From the NCBI GenBank assembly GCA_947627075.1, contig CANQUR010000019.1, forward strand, positions 1-15,447: 15,447 nucleotides of DNA. Direction: 5' to 3'. The notes beneath the pieces were generated by a model. That model was not told the DNA's origin and did not search any database. It saw nothing but the letters and a program-made list of their open reading frames with translations. The position numbers and the translations under genes are program-made. The DNA comes from an uncultured Clostridia bacterium (GTDB lineage Bacteria; Bacillota; Clostridia; Christensenellales; Pumilibacteraceae). This document shows positions 1 to 6,444 of the stretch, piece after piece; position 1 is the stretch's first letter; every line of letters starts with the position of its first letter.

Positions 1-1
1 C

Positions 2-1159
2 GCAGAGGACGACGGAACTTATAAGTTCAACGTAGACGGCGAAGTAAAGATCGTAGTTACCTTTAAGGAAAAGAGCGAGGAACCGCCGGCAAAAACAACA
101 TACACCGTAAGTTTGGAATATGAGCAAGACCAAGGTTCGGTAACTCTTTCTCCGTCGGCACAAGAAAACAAATACGAGGAAGGCACCGAGGTCACTATCA
201 ATATAACGCCCAATGACAACTACGAAATAGATACCGTTAAGGCAAACAATGATGAGATCGTTGCAAATGCCGGCGCATACAAATTCACCGTCAATGGCGA
301 TACTACCGTAACCGTTACCTTTAAGGAAAAGAGCGTAGAGCCGCCCGTTACAGACGATAAGTTCGCAGAAAAATGGATAGGCAACTGGAGAGGCACTAAC
401 TACAAAGTGAATATTACGGCACAAGAGCTTACATTCTATATTTTATCAAGAAGAGGAGACGGCATCAGCGAACAATTGTTTGATACTACGGACATGGAAG
501 TAAGCGAAGAAAGGATCCATTTCAAATATGTGGACGCCTTTGATTTACCTTATGATGTCTATCTTATTATAGATGAAGATGGCAACATGAAACTCTTCGA
601 GGACAAAGAGCCTGATGACGAGCCCACAGACACCCTCACAAAGCAAGGAGCGGTAACACCCGAGGAACCCGATGAGCCTGAGGAACCCGATGTTCCTTCT
701 TCTTCTACTAATCCGGCAGATTATGTAGGAGAGTGGGTAGGCGAAATTTCTATGGGATTGCCTTCACTCATATCGGCGACCTTTACAGTTACCCAAACAA
801 ATTTAGGTTTACACGGCGTTATTTCCGCGTCTCTTGGCGATGAAACACAGGAAGAAACATTCGACTTTGTTTTGAATGATGAAAATCGTTGGTATGATGA
901 AGAGAACGAAGCATATCTTACTTTGAATGAGGACAAAACCGAAATCAGAATAAGCAGCTCGACCGGCGCCGAAGAAGAAACCGTATTTACATTTACAAAA
1001 GGTGAGCCAGAGCTTCCTCCTTCTTCTTCTACTAATCCCGCAGATTATGTAGGAGACTGGGAAGGAACAGACAATGCTCAAGGATACGTTTGCAAAATCA
1101 CAGAGGTAGCCGGCTCACTTAAAGTCGAATTAAGCGCACCCGATTATGGTGAAGAATAA
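2..1159 (+). CDS. Repetitive surface or secreted protein, C-terminal part, cut by left edge and by a frameshift
   Basis: The frame is open from base 2, so the N-terminus (any signal peptide or anchor) lies outside the window; 385 residues are visible. The first ~115 residues hold the end of one and a whole second copy of a divergent InlB-type B-repeat (GSVTLSP, EGTEVTINITP, Y-x-FTVNGDTTVTVTFKEK), each closed by an acidic proline-containing linker. Then come ~100-residue domains that each open with a G-x-W-x-G motif: WIGNWRGT, YVGEWVGE and YVGDWEGT, joined by Glu/Pro-rich or Ser-rich linkers. B-repeats of this kind are known in cell-surface and secreted proteins of Gram-positive bacteria, so an extracellular role is inferred; the ligand is unknown. 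The frame stops at TAA 1157-1159 in the middle of the third G-x-W-x-G domain, whose rest continues in another frame (next entry). The composition is acidic, as expected for a surface protein. Confidence 0.75.
   Translation, partial: AEDDGTYKFNVDGEVKIVVTFKEKSEEPPAKTTYTVSLEYEQDQGSVTLSPSAQENKYEEGTEVTINITPNDNYEIDTVKANNDEIVANAGAYKFTVNGDTTVTVTFKEKSVEPPVTDDKFAEKWIGNWRGTNYKVNITAQELTFYILSRRGDGISEQLFDTTDMEVSEERIHFKYVDAFDLPYDVYLIIDEDGNMKLFEDKEPDDEPTDTLTKQGAVTPEEPDEPEEPDVPSSSTNPADYVGEWVGEISMGLPSLISATFTVTQTNLGLHGVISASLGDETQEETFDFVLNDENRWYDEENEAYLTLNEDKTEIRISSSTGAEEETVFTFTKGEPELPPSSSTNPADYVGDWEGTDNAQGYVCKITEVAGSLKVELSAPDYGEE
695..737 (+). repeat. Direct repeat, first copy: linker and start of G-x-W-x-G domain
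   Basis: This 43-base stretch recurs at 1019-1061 with only two mismatches. It encodes the Ser-rich linker and the opening of a domain (SSSTNPADYVG). The high DNA identity, compared with the weaker protein similarity of the rest of the domains, suggests recent duplication or gene conversion of the linker. Confidence 0.85.
1019..1061 (+). repeat. Direct repeat, second copy: linker and start of G-x-W-x-G domain
   Basis: Second copy of the 43-base linker repeat at 695-737 (41 of 43 bases identical). It opens the third domain, the one interrupted by the frameshift about 90 bases further on. Confidence 0.85.
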
Positions 1160-1632
1160 ATGAATCCTATACGTTTAACGTAGTAGAAGGCGAATATCAA
1201 GCCGAAGACGAAGATGGAACCATATTGGTCCTTCAATTAAATGCGGACAAGACGCAACTTTCTTTACTTGTAAAAGACTCCAGTGAAGGAAGAACTTTCC
1301 AAAAAGCGGCTCCGTCGGTAAAACCCAACGAAACGCTTGAGTCTCTTATCGGAACGTGGTACGGCGAGCAAGGAGAGGGATGGGATGCAACTACAGTTAT
1401 GCTTGAAATATCCGCAGGTTCTACCGCAGATTCCCTTAAGATCAAAGTAACTATAGACGATGACCCCGAAGGTCCCATAAAATTCTCTTATGACTCTCAA
1501 ACCAATACATTGACAGGTGCCCTTTATGGTGGCATGTTTCCTTGTACTATAACAATCAATGATAATGATACGCTTTCAATGACAAATCCTTATGGCGGTG
1601 ATGATATAGTTATAAGCCGTTATGAAGGCTAA
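1153..1632 (+). pseudogene. Frameshifted C-terminal remainder of the surface protein
   Basis: This frame continues the protein after the stop at 1157-1159. It is open from 1153 and reads N-E-S-Y-T-F at once after the break. Its segment LQLNADKTQLSL matches LTLNEDKTEIRI at the corresponding place of the previous domain, so it completes the third domain; a fourth domain (IGTWYGEQ) then ends the protein at TAA. The only initiation codon near its start is a TTG at 1225 with no ribosome binding site, in the middle of a beta strand-like segment, so this is not credible as an independent gene. One missing base, or two extra bases, around 1151-1161 would join the two parts into about 540 visible residues. 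No slippery heptamer of the usual -1 type is present. Either the gene is broken in this strain or the consensus has an indel error. Confidence 0.7.
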
Positions 1633-1666
1633 AACGCAATACATAGCATTATTGAACATAACCGAC

Positions 1667-1699
1667 AAAAATCGCTCTGCAAACGCAGGGCGATTTTTT
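1667..1699 (+). terminator. Intrinsic terminator after the surface-protein gene
   Basis: Arms AAATCGCTCTGC and GCAGGGCGATTT pair through 12 positions (one G-T wobble) around an AAAC loop, followed by a T tract. It lies 35 bases after the stop of the surface-protein remainder. The A run in front of the 5' arm means it could also work on the opposite strand. Confidence 0.85.
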
Positions 1700-1744
1700 A
1701 TATCGAATAACAGCTTCGCACAAGGGCATTTATCTGCAAACGGT

Positions 1745-1775
1745 CAAAAAAATATCCATGCAAACACATGGATAT
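1745..1775 (-). terminator. Intrinsic terminator after tRNA-Gly
   Basis: On the minus strand a perfect 9-bp stem, ATATCCATG with CATGGATAT, encloses a TGTTTG loop and runs straight into seven T residues. It starts 5 bases after the tRNA CCA end, so it ends the minus-strand transcript. Confidence 0.9.
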
Positions 1776-1779
1776 AGAT

Positions 1780-1854
1780 TGGAGCAAGAGACGGGGCTCG
1801 AACCCGCAAAAGTCAGCTTGGGAAGCTGATGCCATACCATTAGGCGACTCCTGC
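1780..1854 (-). tRNA. tRNA-Gly, anticodon CCC
   Basis: The minus strand folds as a full cloverleaf of 75 bases including an encoded CCA. Acceptor arms are GCAGGAG and CTCTTGC (one G-T pair). The D arm has GCC and GGC around a loop with GG. The anticodon stem is TCAGC/GCTGA with loop TTCCCAA, giving anticodon CCC for GGG codons. The T arm is GCGGG TTCGAGC CCCGT. The discriminator base is T. No separate promoter is evident in the 40 bases upstream, where a hairpin and the end of the DUF2188 gene lie. It is probably made from the DUF2188 gene's transcript or from a weak promoter that I do not recognise. Confidence 0.95.
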
Positions 1855-1858
1855 GCAT

Positions 1859-1882
1859 AAAGGCGGCTTATTTGCCGCCCTT
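1859..1882 (-). terminator. Hairpin between the DUF2188 gene and tRNA-Gly, weak terminator or processing element
   Basis: On the minus strand AAGGGCGGC pairs with GCCGCCTTT (one G-T) around an AAATAA loop. The stem is GC-rich, but only three T residues follow and they are part of the stem, so termination may be partial. It lies 13 bases after the DUF2188 stop and 4 bases before the tRNA 5' end. It may let some transcripts through to the tRNA, or mark an RNA processing site. Confidence 0.55.
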
Positions 1883-1895
1883 GCTAATACATAAA

Positions 1896-2468
1896 TTATT
1901 TATCTTCGTCGTTATAACTCAAATTTCTGCTCCAGCTGTCTTTCTTTTGGAACTTGCCGTCCTTTTTATGTACGATAAGGTTAAGATCTTGATTCTTGCT
2001 CAATTCCTGAGCGATCTCCAAGGCTTCCTTCTTGGTTTTGACTCTTCTTATGACGCGTTTTGCGTTATCCTTGCGGATCTCCCACGTCTTGGTCTCCTTG
2101 TCATACATGATACGATAGCTTATCTTGCGTTTTGCGGCGCCGTCATCCTTCTTTTCGGCTTTGTCGTCCTTTGTATCGTCCTCGTCGACGTCATCGGCTT
2201 CAAAGGTGATCTCCTCGTCCTTGTCCTCATCTTCCTCTTCGTCGATTTCGTCGGCTGCGGGAACAGGTTGCGCTTCCTCACTTATCTCGGCTTCTTTGTT
2301 GTGAGCCGCCTCGTCGACCTTATCGTCCACTTCGTCCGGGACATAGGTATTCGGTTTTTTGCGCATCTTTATCGCAACGACTACTATTACGACAAAAGCA
2401 ATGAGCATAACCGCTACAATTATATACGGCAATATCGACATAAAATCAACTGCCAACAAATTTTTCAT
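1896..2468 (-). CDS. Membrane-anchored DUF2188 protein
   Basis: 190 residues in three parts: one hydrophobic membrane segment at about 13-33 followed by a basic RKK stop-transfer cluster (36-38); a very acidic, Asp/Glu-rich linker at about 44-110; and a C-terminal domain at about 116-175. That domain has the DUF2188 pattern of short strands and a helix: YRIMYDKETKTWEIRK, then TKKEALEIAQELSKNQ, then LIVHKKDGK. DUF2188 is a small domain of unknown biochemical function; it often serves as the only domain of short bacterial proteins. Here it would face the cytoplasm if the positive cluster stays inside. The start ATG has AGGAGG 11 bases upstream; Met10 is a possible alternative start. It has its own promoter (2503-2531) and is divergent from the Rho-like gene. 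No partner function can be deduced. Confidence 0.85.
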   Translation of the reverse strand: MKNLLAVDFMSILPYIIVAVMLIAFVVIVVVAIKMRKKPNTYVPDEVDDKVDEAAHNKEAEISEEAQPVPAADEIDEEEDEDKDEEITFEADDVDEDDTKDDKAEKKDDGAAKRKISYRIMYDKETKTWEIRKDNAKRVIRRVKTKKEALEIAQELSKNQDLNLIVHKKDGKFQKKDSWSRNLSYNDEDK

Positions 2469-2502
2469 ATGCTTTGTTTCCTCCTAAAGGCTTAATATAA
2501 TA

Positions 2503-2531
2503 ATTATATACCATAAATTCTCTTTTGTAAA
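2503..2531 (-). promoter_or_regulatory. Sigma-A-type promoter for the DUF2188 gene
   Basis: On the minus strand: -35 TTTACA at 2526-2531, a 17-base spacer, and a consensus -10 TATAAT at 2503-2508. Transcription would start near 2496, about 28 bases before the ATG and just upstream of AGGAGG. Confidence 0.85.
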
Positions 2532-2615
2532 GCCTATTTCCGAAATTTTCTTATTATTTTTTCTTGGAAAATTTGAAAATAATTTCATTTTGCAAACAAA
2601 AGCATTGAAAAATAT

Positions 2616-2644
2616 TTGATTTTTTTAATATGCAGTGATATAAT
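2616..2644 (+). promoter_or_regulatory. Sigma-A-type promoter for the rho-like-secA-prfB unit
   Basis: -35 TTGATT at 2616-2621, a 17-base spacer and -10 TATAAT at 2639-2644, preceded by AT-rich DNA that could act as an UP element. Transcription would start around 2651, giving a leader of about 60 bases that begins with the hairpin at 2652-2676. It is back to back with the DUF2188 promoter, with 84 bases between the two -35 boxes. Confidence 0.85.
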
Positions 2645-2651
2645 AGGTATA

Positions 2652-2676
2652 CAATGAGAAATAAGAGTTCTCATTG
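2652..2676 (+). promoter_or_regulatory. 5' leader hairpin of the rho-like mRNA
   Basis: CAATGAGAA and TTCTCATTG form a perfect 9-bp inverted repeat with loop ATAAGAG. It falls at or within a few bases of the predicted transcript start, so the mRNA would carry a stem-loop at its extreme 5' end. Such 5' stems are known to protect mRNAs from 5'-dependent decay; an operator at the +1 site is the alternative. No T tract follows, so it is not a terminator. Confidence 0.6.
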
Positions 2677-2711
2677 AAATTTGTTTATAATTTATAAAGG
2701 AGGCCTAAATC

Positions 2712-3674
2712 ATGGCAAAAACTAAAAAAGTTCCTCGCAGAGTTGTAAACGTAGAGCAATTAAGCGACGAGCTCAAAGCACTCTATAAAAAAATTTACGA
2801 TGAGTATCAACAGAAAAATATCCTCGCGCTTCGCGATGAAGCACGTAGACTTAATGTTGAATCGCCGACTACGCTCGGAAAGGATGACCTTGTAAAGCGT
2901 CTTACCGACTTCGTTATCTATGACTATTTGCCGAAGGAGATGCGCGAACCGCCTGCAGTCACCACGCAAGCGCGTTTTGATTCCAAAGAGCGCGTTCACG
3001 GACTGTTCGACTATGTAAACGGCGAATACAGAGTAGGCGACGTTATGGTTCCCGACGTCGTAGTAAGGGAAGCTCATTTGATGATCGGCGACATGGTGGA
3101 AGGAGCTGTAACGATCGTATCCGGCGCCAAGACCCTTTTCGGAGTAAACAGCATCGAGGACGACGCGCCCAATCCGATGAGACGCGTGTTCAACGAAATG
3201 GTTTTCGCCGACAAGCGCCCCTTCAAACAATATATAGAGAATACAAAAGCCGATGAGCTCTTTCCCGACCTTACGATGGGCGAAAGGATCATCATGCCCA
3301 ATATGTCCATGGAGTGCGCCGACGATCTCTACAAGTCGTTCCAATATTCCATAGGATTGTTTTTGGGAGTGGCGCCCGAGCTTCGCTCAAATATCGACAA
3401 GGGACTTTTCTATGTGCCCTTCGATATGACTCATCACGAAAGCATTCATATCGCTCGACTCGCCTTGGAAAGGGCAAAGCGACTTTGCGAACGCGGCAAA
3501 AACGTCGCCTTGGTCGTTTACGGCTTCGATAGCCTCGAAGACCGCGATATAGAAAGAGCTTTGTTCGGTAGCGGCAGATGCTTCGAAAACGGCAGCATTA
3601 CCGTCTTTGCCGACATTGACAAGAACCGCGACGATTACGGCATTTATACAAAATACGCATCAAGAATACTATAA
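2712..3674 (+). CDS. Rho-like protein with degenerate ATPase domain
   Basis: 320 residues; AAAGGAGG lies 8 bases before the ATG. Recalled E. coli Rho aligns along nearly the whole length. Residues 38-66 resemble the Rho N-terminal helical (SAP-like) domain. Residues 98-148 match the RNA-binding OB fold (VREAHLMIGDMVEGAV against IRRFNLRTGDTISGKI). Residues 158-175 match the FENLTPLHANSRLRME region. Residues 245-274 match the helix and strand EMVIEKAKRLVEHKKDVIILL. Residues 283-301 (ALFGSGRCFENGSITVFAD) match FFGAARNVEEGGSLTIIAT. Missing for catalysis: the PPKAGKT Walker A (residues ~190-205 read MGERIIMPNMSMECADDL), the DERPEE segment, the Walker B Asp (Tyr270 here), the ~20-residue Q-loop region, and everything after ASRIL, including the arginine finger. 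Rho is about 420 residues. So it is probably an ATPase-dead RNA-binding relative. Function is unknown; it is the first gene of a unit with secA and prfB. Confidence 0.8.
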   Translation: MAKTKKVPRRVVNVEQLSDELKALYKKIYDEYQQKNILALRDEARRLNVESPTTLGKDDLVKRLTDFVIYDYLPKEMREPPAVTTQARFDSKERVHGLFDYVNGEYRVGDVMVPDVVVREAHLMIGDMVEGAVTIVSGAKTLFGVNSIEDDAPNPMRRVFNEMVFADKRPFKQYIENTKADELFPDLTMGERIIMPNMSMECADDLYKSFQYSIGLFLGVAPELRSNIDKGLFYVPFDMTHHESIHIARLALERAKRLCERGKNVALVVYGFDSLEDRDIERALFGSGRCFENGSITVFADIDKNRDDYGIYTKYASRIL

Positions 3675-3687
3675 AACAGAGGCAGCT

Positions 3688-6438
3688 ATGGGAATTTTAT
3701 CTTTTATTAAGGGCGGCGACAATCGCAAACAGCTCAAACGGTTGGAAGCGATTGCCGACAAAATAGAGTGCTTGGCCGAACCCATGTCCAAGCTCACCGA
3801 CGAAGAACTGAAAGCAAAAACTGCGGAATTCAAGCGTCGTCTTACCGAAAATTTCGAGACTACCGACGATATTCTGCCCGAGGCTTACGCCGTCGTTCGA
3901 GAAGCGAGCAAACGCGTCCTCGGAATGAAACACTTCCATGTTCAGTTGCTCGGCGGTATCGCCCTGCATCAAGGCAGGATAGCCGAAATGCGTACAGGTG
4001 AAGGTAAAACCTTGGTAGCAACGCTTCCCTCTTACCTCAACGCTCTCGAAGGCAAGGGCGTACACGTCGTCACCGTAAACGACTACCTTGCAAAACGTGA
4101 CGCGGAATGGATGGGAAAAGTCCATCGATTCCTCGGGCTCACTGTTGGCGTAGCGATCGCCGGAATGGACAGCGATGCCAAACGCGCGGCTTACAATTGC
4201 GACATCACTTATGCTACGAACAACGAGCTCGGCTTCGACTATCTGCGCGACAACATGGTGGTTTATAAATCCGCGCTCGTTCAACGCGGTCTGCATTATG
4301 CGATCATCGACGAGGTGGACAGTATCCTTATCGATGAAGCGCGTACCCCGCTCATAATCAGCGGCGCAGGCGGCAAAAGCAGCGAAATGTACTCCGTTGC
4401 CAACAGATTCGTCAAAAGCTTAAAGGCGTCTACCAACATCGACGACGAGGGGCAAGCTGCGGACGGCGAGGAAAGCAATGGCGATTACGAAATAGACAAA
4501 AAGAAAAAAGCGATCAACCTCACCGAAAAAGGTATCCAAAAAGCCGAAAAGTTCTTTAATGTGGACGATCTTACGAGCGTCGACAATTCCGAACTCAACC
4601 ATTATATAAACAACGCTCTAAAAGCCGTTTATATAATGAAAAAGGACACAGACTACATTGTGGACAGCGGCGAGGTGCTTATTGTCGACGAATTTACGGG
4701 TCGCGTCATGGTGGGCAGGCGCTACAGCGACGGACTTCATCAAGCGATCGAAGCCAAGGAAGGCGTTCGCATTCAAAACGAAAACCGCACAAGAGCTACC
4801 ATCACCTTCCAAAATTACTTCAAACTTTACAACAAGCTTTGCGGCATGACGGGTACGGCAAAGACCGAGGAGACCGAGTTCCGAGGAATATACGGGCTCG
4901 ACGTCGTGGTCATTCCCCCCAACAAGCCAAGCAAGCGTATCGACGAAAATGACGCGGTCTATCCTACCTTAAAGGGAAAGATCAACGCCATACTCGCCGA
5001 CATCGAGGAATGCTACAAAGTCGGTCAGCCGGTGCTCGTCGGTACCACTACCGTCGAAAAGAGCGAAGAACTCAGCAAGATACTCACGCAAAAGCGCATA
5101 CCTCACAACGTATTGAACGCAAAGAACCACCTTAAAGAGGCGGAGATCATTGCTCAAGCCGGTAAAAAGCATCAGGTCACCATCGCCACCAACATGGCAG
5201 GACGTGGTACCGATATTATGCTCGGCGGTAACGCCGAATACATGGCTATGCAGCGTATGCGTTCGCAGGGCATGAGCGAGGAGACTATCTACAACGCCAC
5301 TTCTTACTTTGCTACGGACGATCCCGAGATCCTCGAGGCTCGTCGCATCTTCAATGAATATCTCGACTCGTTCAAGGGCGAGATAGAGAAGGAAAAAGAG
5401 GAAGTCAAGGCTGTAGGCGGCTTACGTATCATCGGTACCGAACGTCACGAATCGAGGCGAATAGACAACCAGTTGCGCGGCCGTGCGGGACGTCAAGGCG
5501 ACGACGGAAGCACAAAGTTCTATCTGTCCATGGAAGACGACATGATACGTCTCTTTGGCGGCGACAGATTGAAACGCATTGCCGATATGTTCAAACTCGA
5601 AGAGGACACGCCTCTCGAAATGAAGATCCTTACACGCGGTATCGAGAGCGCTCAACGCGATCTCGAGGGTCGCAACTATCGCATAAGAAAGCAGGTGCTC
5701 GAGTACGACGACGTAATGAACGTCCAACGTCACACCGTCTATTCCGAACGCAATAGGATACTTATGGGCGAATCGGTACACGAGACCATCGTGGGCATGA
5801 TGAAAGGTCAATGCGAGCTTATCGTCGACGAATACACCGATCCCAAGGTGGATTGGACCGAGTGGGACTACCAAGAACTCAACAAGGAGATACGACGCAA
5901 ACTCTTGCCCGAAGAGGAGGAATTCCTCACCGAAGATATCCTCGACAAGTACGACATAGAGGAACTTAAGGAGCTCATCTTCAACGAAATGATGAGCGTC
6001 TACAACAAAAAAATACAGGAGGCGGCTTCGTTAGGACTCGATTTCGAGGAAGTGGAACGCATAATCCTTCTCAAGATCGTCGACTCCAAGTGGACGGATC
6101 ACATCGACATAATGGACGGACTCCGTCGCGACATAGGACTTCAAGCTTACGGTCAAAAAGATCCCGTGCTCATGTACAAAAAGGAAGGCTTCGACCTCTT
6201 TGAGGAAATGAACAACAATATCCGCGAGGACACCGTGGCTTATCTCATGCGCGTCAACATCGAAAAGGCGCCCACGAAACGGGAGGAGCAAAACGTCGAC
6301 CTTAAAGTCAACAGCGACGGCACAAGACAGGTGGCAAAACCCGTCTCCAAGGACAAGACGCCTCGCCCCAACGATCTGTGTCCGTGCGGTAGCGGCAAAA
6401 AATACAAATATTGCTGTATGCGCAAGGACGAAAATTGA
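3688..6438 (+). CDS. secA: Preprotein translocase ATPase SecA
   Basis: SecA is the ATP-driven motor that pushes unfolded preproteins through SecYEG; it acts at the inner face of the membrane. 916 residues, a normal length for a SecA with a long C-terminal tail. Visible: N-terminal MGILSFIKGG; Walker A MRTGEGKT (101-108); Walker B DEVD (208-211) with IDEARTPLIISG; the second ATPase lobe with TNMAGRGTDIMLGG and QLRGRAGRQGD; helical scaffold and wing regions; and a C-terminal SEC-C zinc motif, CPCGSGKKYKYCC (the SecB- and ribosome-binding tail of the family). The start at 3688 is chosen because it begins the conserved N-terminus and has AGAGG upstream; an in-frame ATG at 3607 would lie inside the Rho-like gene and add 27 unrelated residues. 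It starts 13 bases after the Rho-like stop, so the two are very probably co-transcribed. Confidence 0.98.
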   Translation: MGILSFIKGGDNRKQLKRLEAIADKIECLAEPMSKLTDEELKAKTAEFKRRLTENFETTDDILPEAYAVVREASKRVLGMKHFHVQLLGGIALHQGRIAEMRTGEGKTLVATLPSYLNALEGKGVHVVTVNDYLAKRDAEWMGKVHRFLGLTVGVAIAGMDSDAKRAAYNCDITYATNNELGFDYLRDNMVVYKSALVQRGLHYAIIDEVDSILIDEARTPLIISGAGGKSSEMYSVANRFVKSLKASTNIDDEGQAADGEESNGDYEIDKKKKAINLTEKGIQKAEKFFNVDDLTSVDNSELNHYINNALKAVYIMKKDTDYIVDSGEVLIVDEFTGRVMVGRRYSDGLHQAIEAKEGVRIQNENRTRATITFQNYFKLYNKLCGMTGTAKTEETEFRGIYGLDVVVIPPNKPSKRIDENDAVYPTLKGKINAILADIEECYKVGQPVLVGTTTVEKSEELSKILTQKRIPHNVLNAKNHLKEAEIIAQAGKKHQVTIATNMAGRGTDIMLGGNAEYMAMQRMRSQGMSEETIYNATSYFATDDPEILEARRIFNEYLDSFKGEIEKEKEEVKAVGGLRIIGTERHESRRIDNQLRGRAGRQGDDGSTKFYLSMEDDMIRLFGGDRLKRIADMFKLEEDTPLEMKILTRGIESAQRDLEGRNYRIRKQVLEYDDVMNVQRHTVYSERNRILMGESVHETIVGMMKGQCELIVDEYTDPKVDWTEWDYQELNKEIRRKLLPEEEEFLTEDILDKYDIEELKELIFNEMMSVYNKKIQEAASLGLDFEEVERIILLKIVDSKWTDHIDIMDGLRRDIGLQAYGQKDPVLMYKKEGFDLFEEMNNNIREDTVAYLMRVNIEKAPTKREEQNVDLKVNSDGTRQVAKPVSKDKTPRPNDLCPCGSGKKYKYCCMRKDEN

Positions 6439-6444
6439 CCGATA

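Noticed and set aside
1145..1162. Programmed -1 frameshift in the surface-protein gene
   Set aside because: No X-XXY-YYZ slippery heptamer lies between the two frames' limits, and no strong downstream stem is seen.
1225..1632. Independent gene starting at TTG 1225
   Set aside because: The coding frame extends upstream of the TTG and completes a domain begun in the preceding frame. It is the tail of the same gene, not a separate one.
1872..2495. 207-codon plus-strand frame antisense to the DUF2188 gene
   Set aside because: It is hydrophobic only because it mirrors the acidic GA-rich codons of the real gene. It has no ribosome binding site or promoter, and the minus-strand gene has both.
2686..2691. 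Second TATAAT just before the Rho-like ribosome binding site
   Set aside because: No acceptable -35 hexamer lies 16-18 bases upstream, and the start would fall in or after the ribosome binding site.
2712..3674. Frameshifted remnant of a full-length Rho
   Set aside because: The alignment to Rho stays in one frame to the end, with internal losses at the catalytic loops. The 13 bases before secA leave no room for a lost C-terminal part in another frame. A truncated but stable variant fits better.
3607..3687. Longer SecA start adding 27 residues
   Set aside because: It lies inside the Rho-like gene, the extra residues do not look like SecA, and the conserved N-terminus and ribosome binding site fit 3688.
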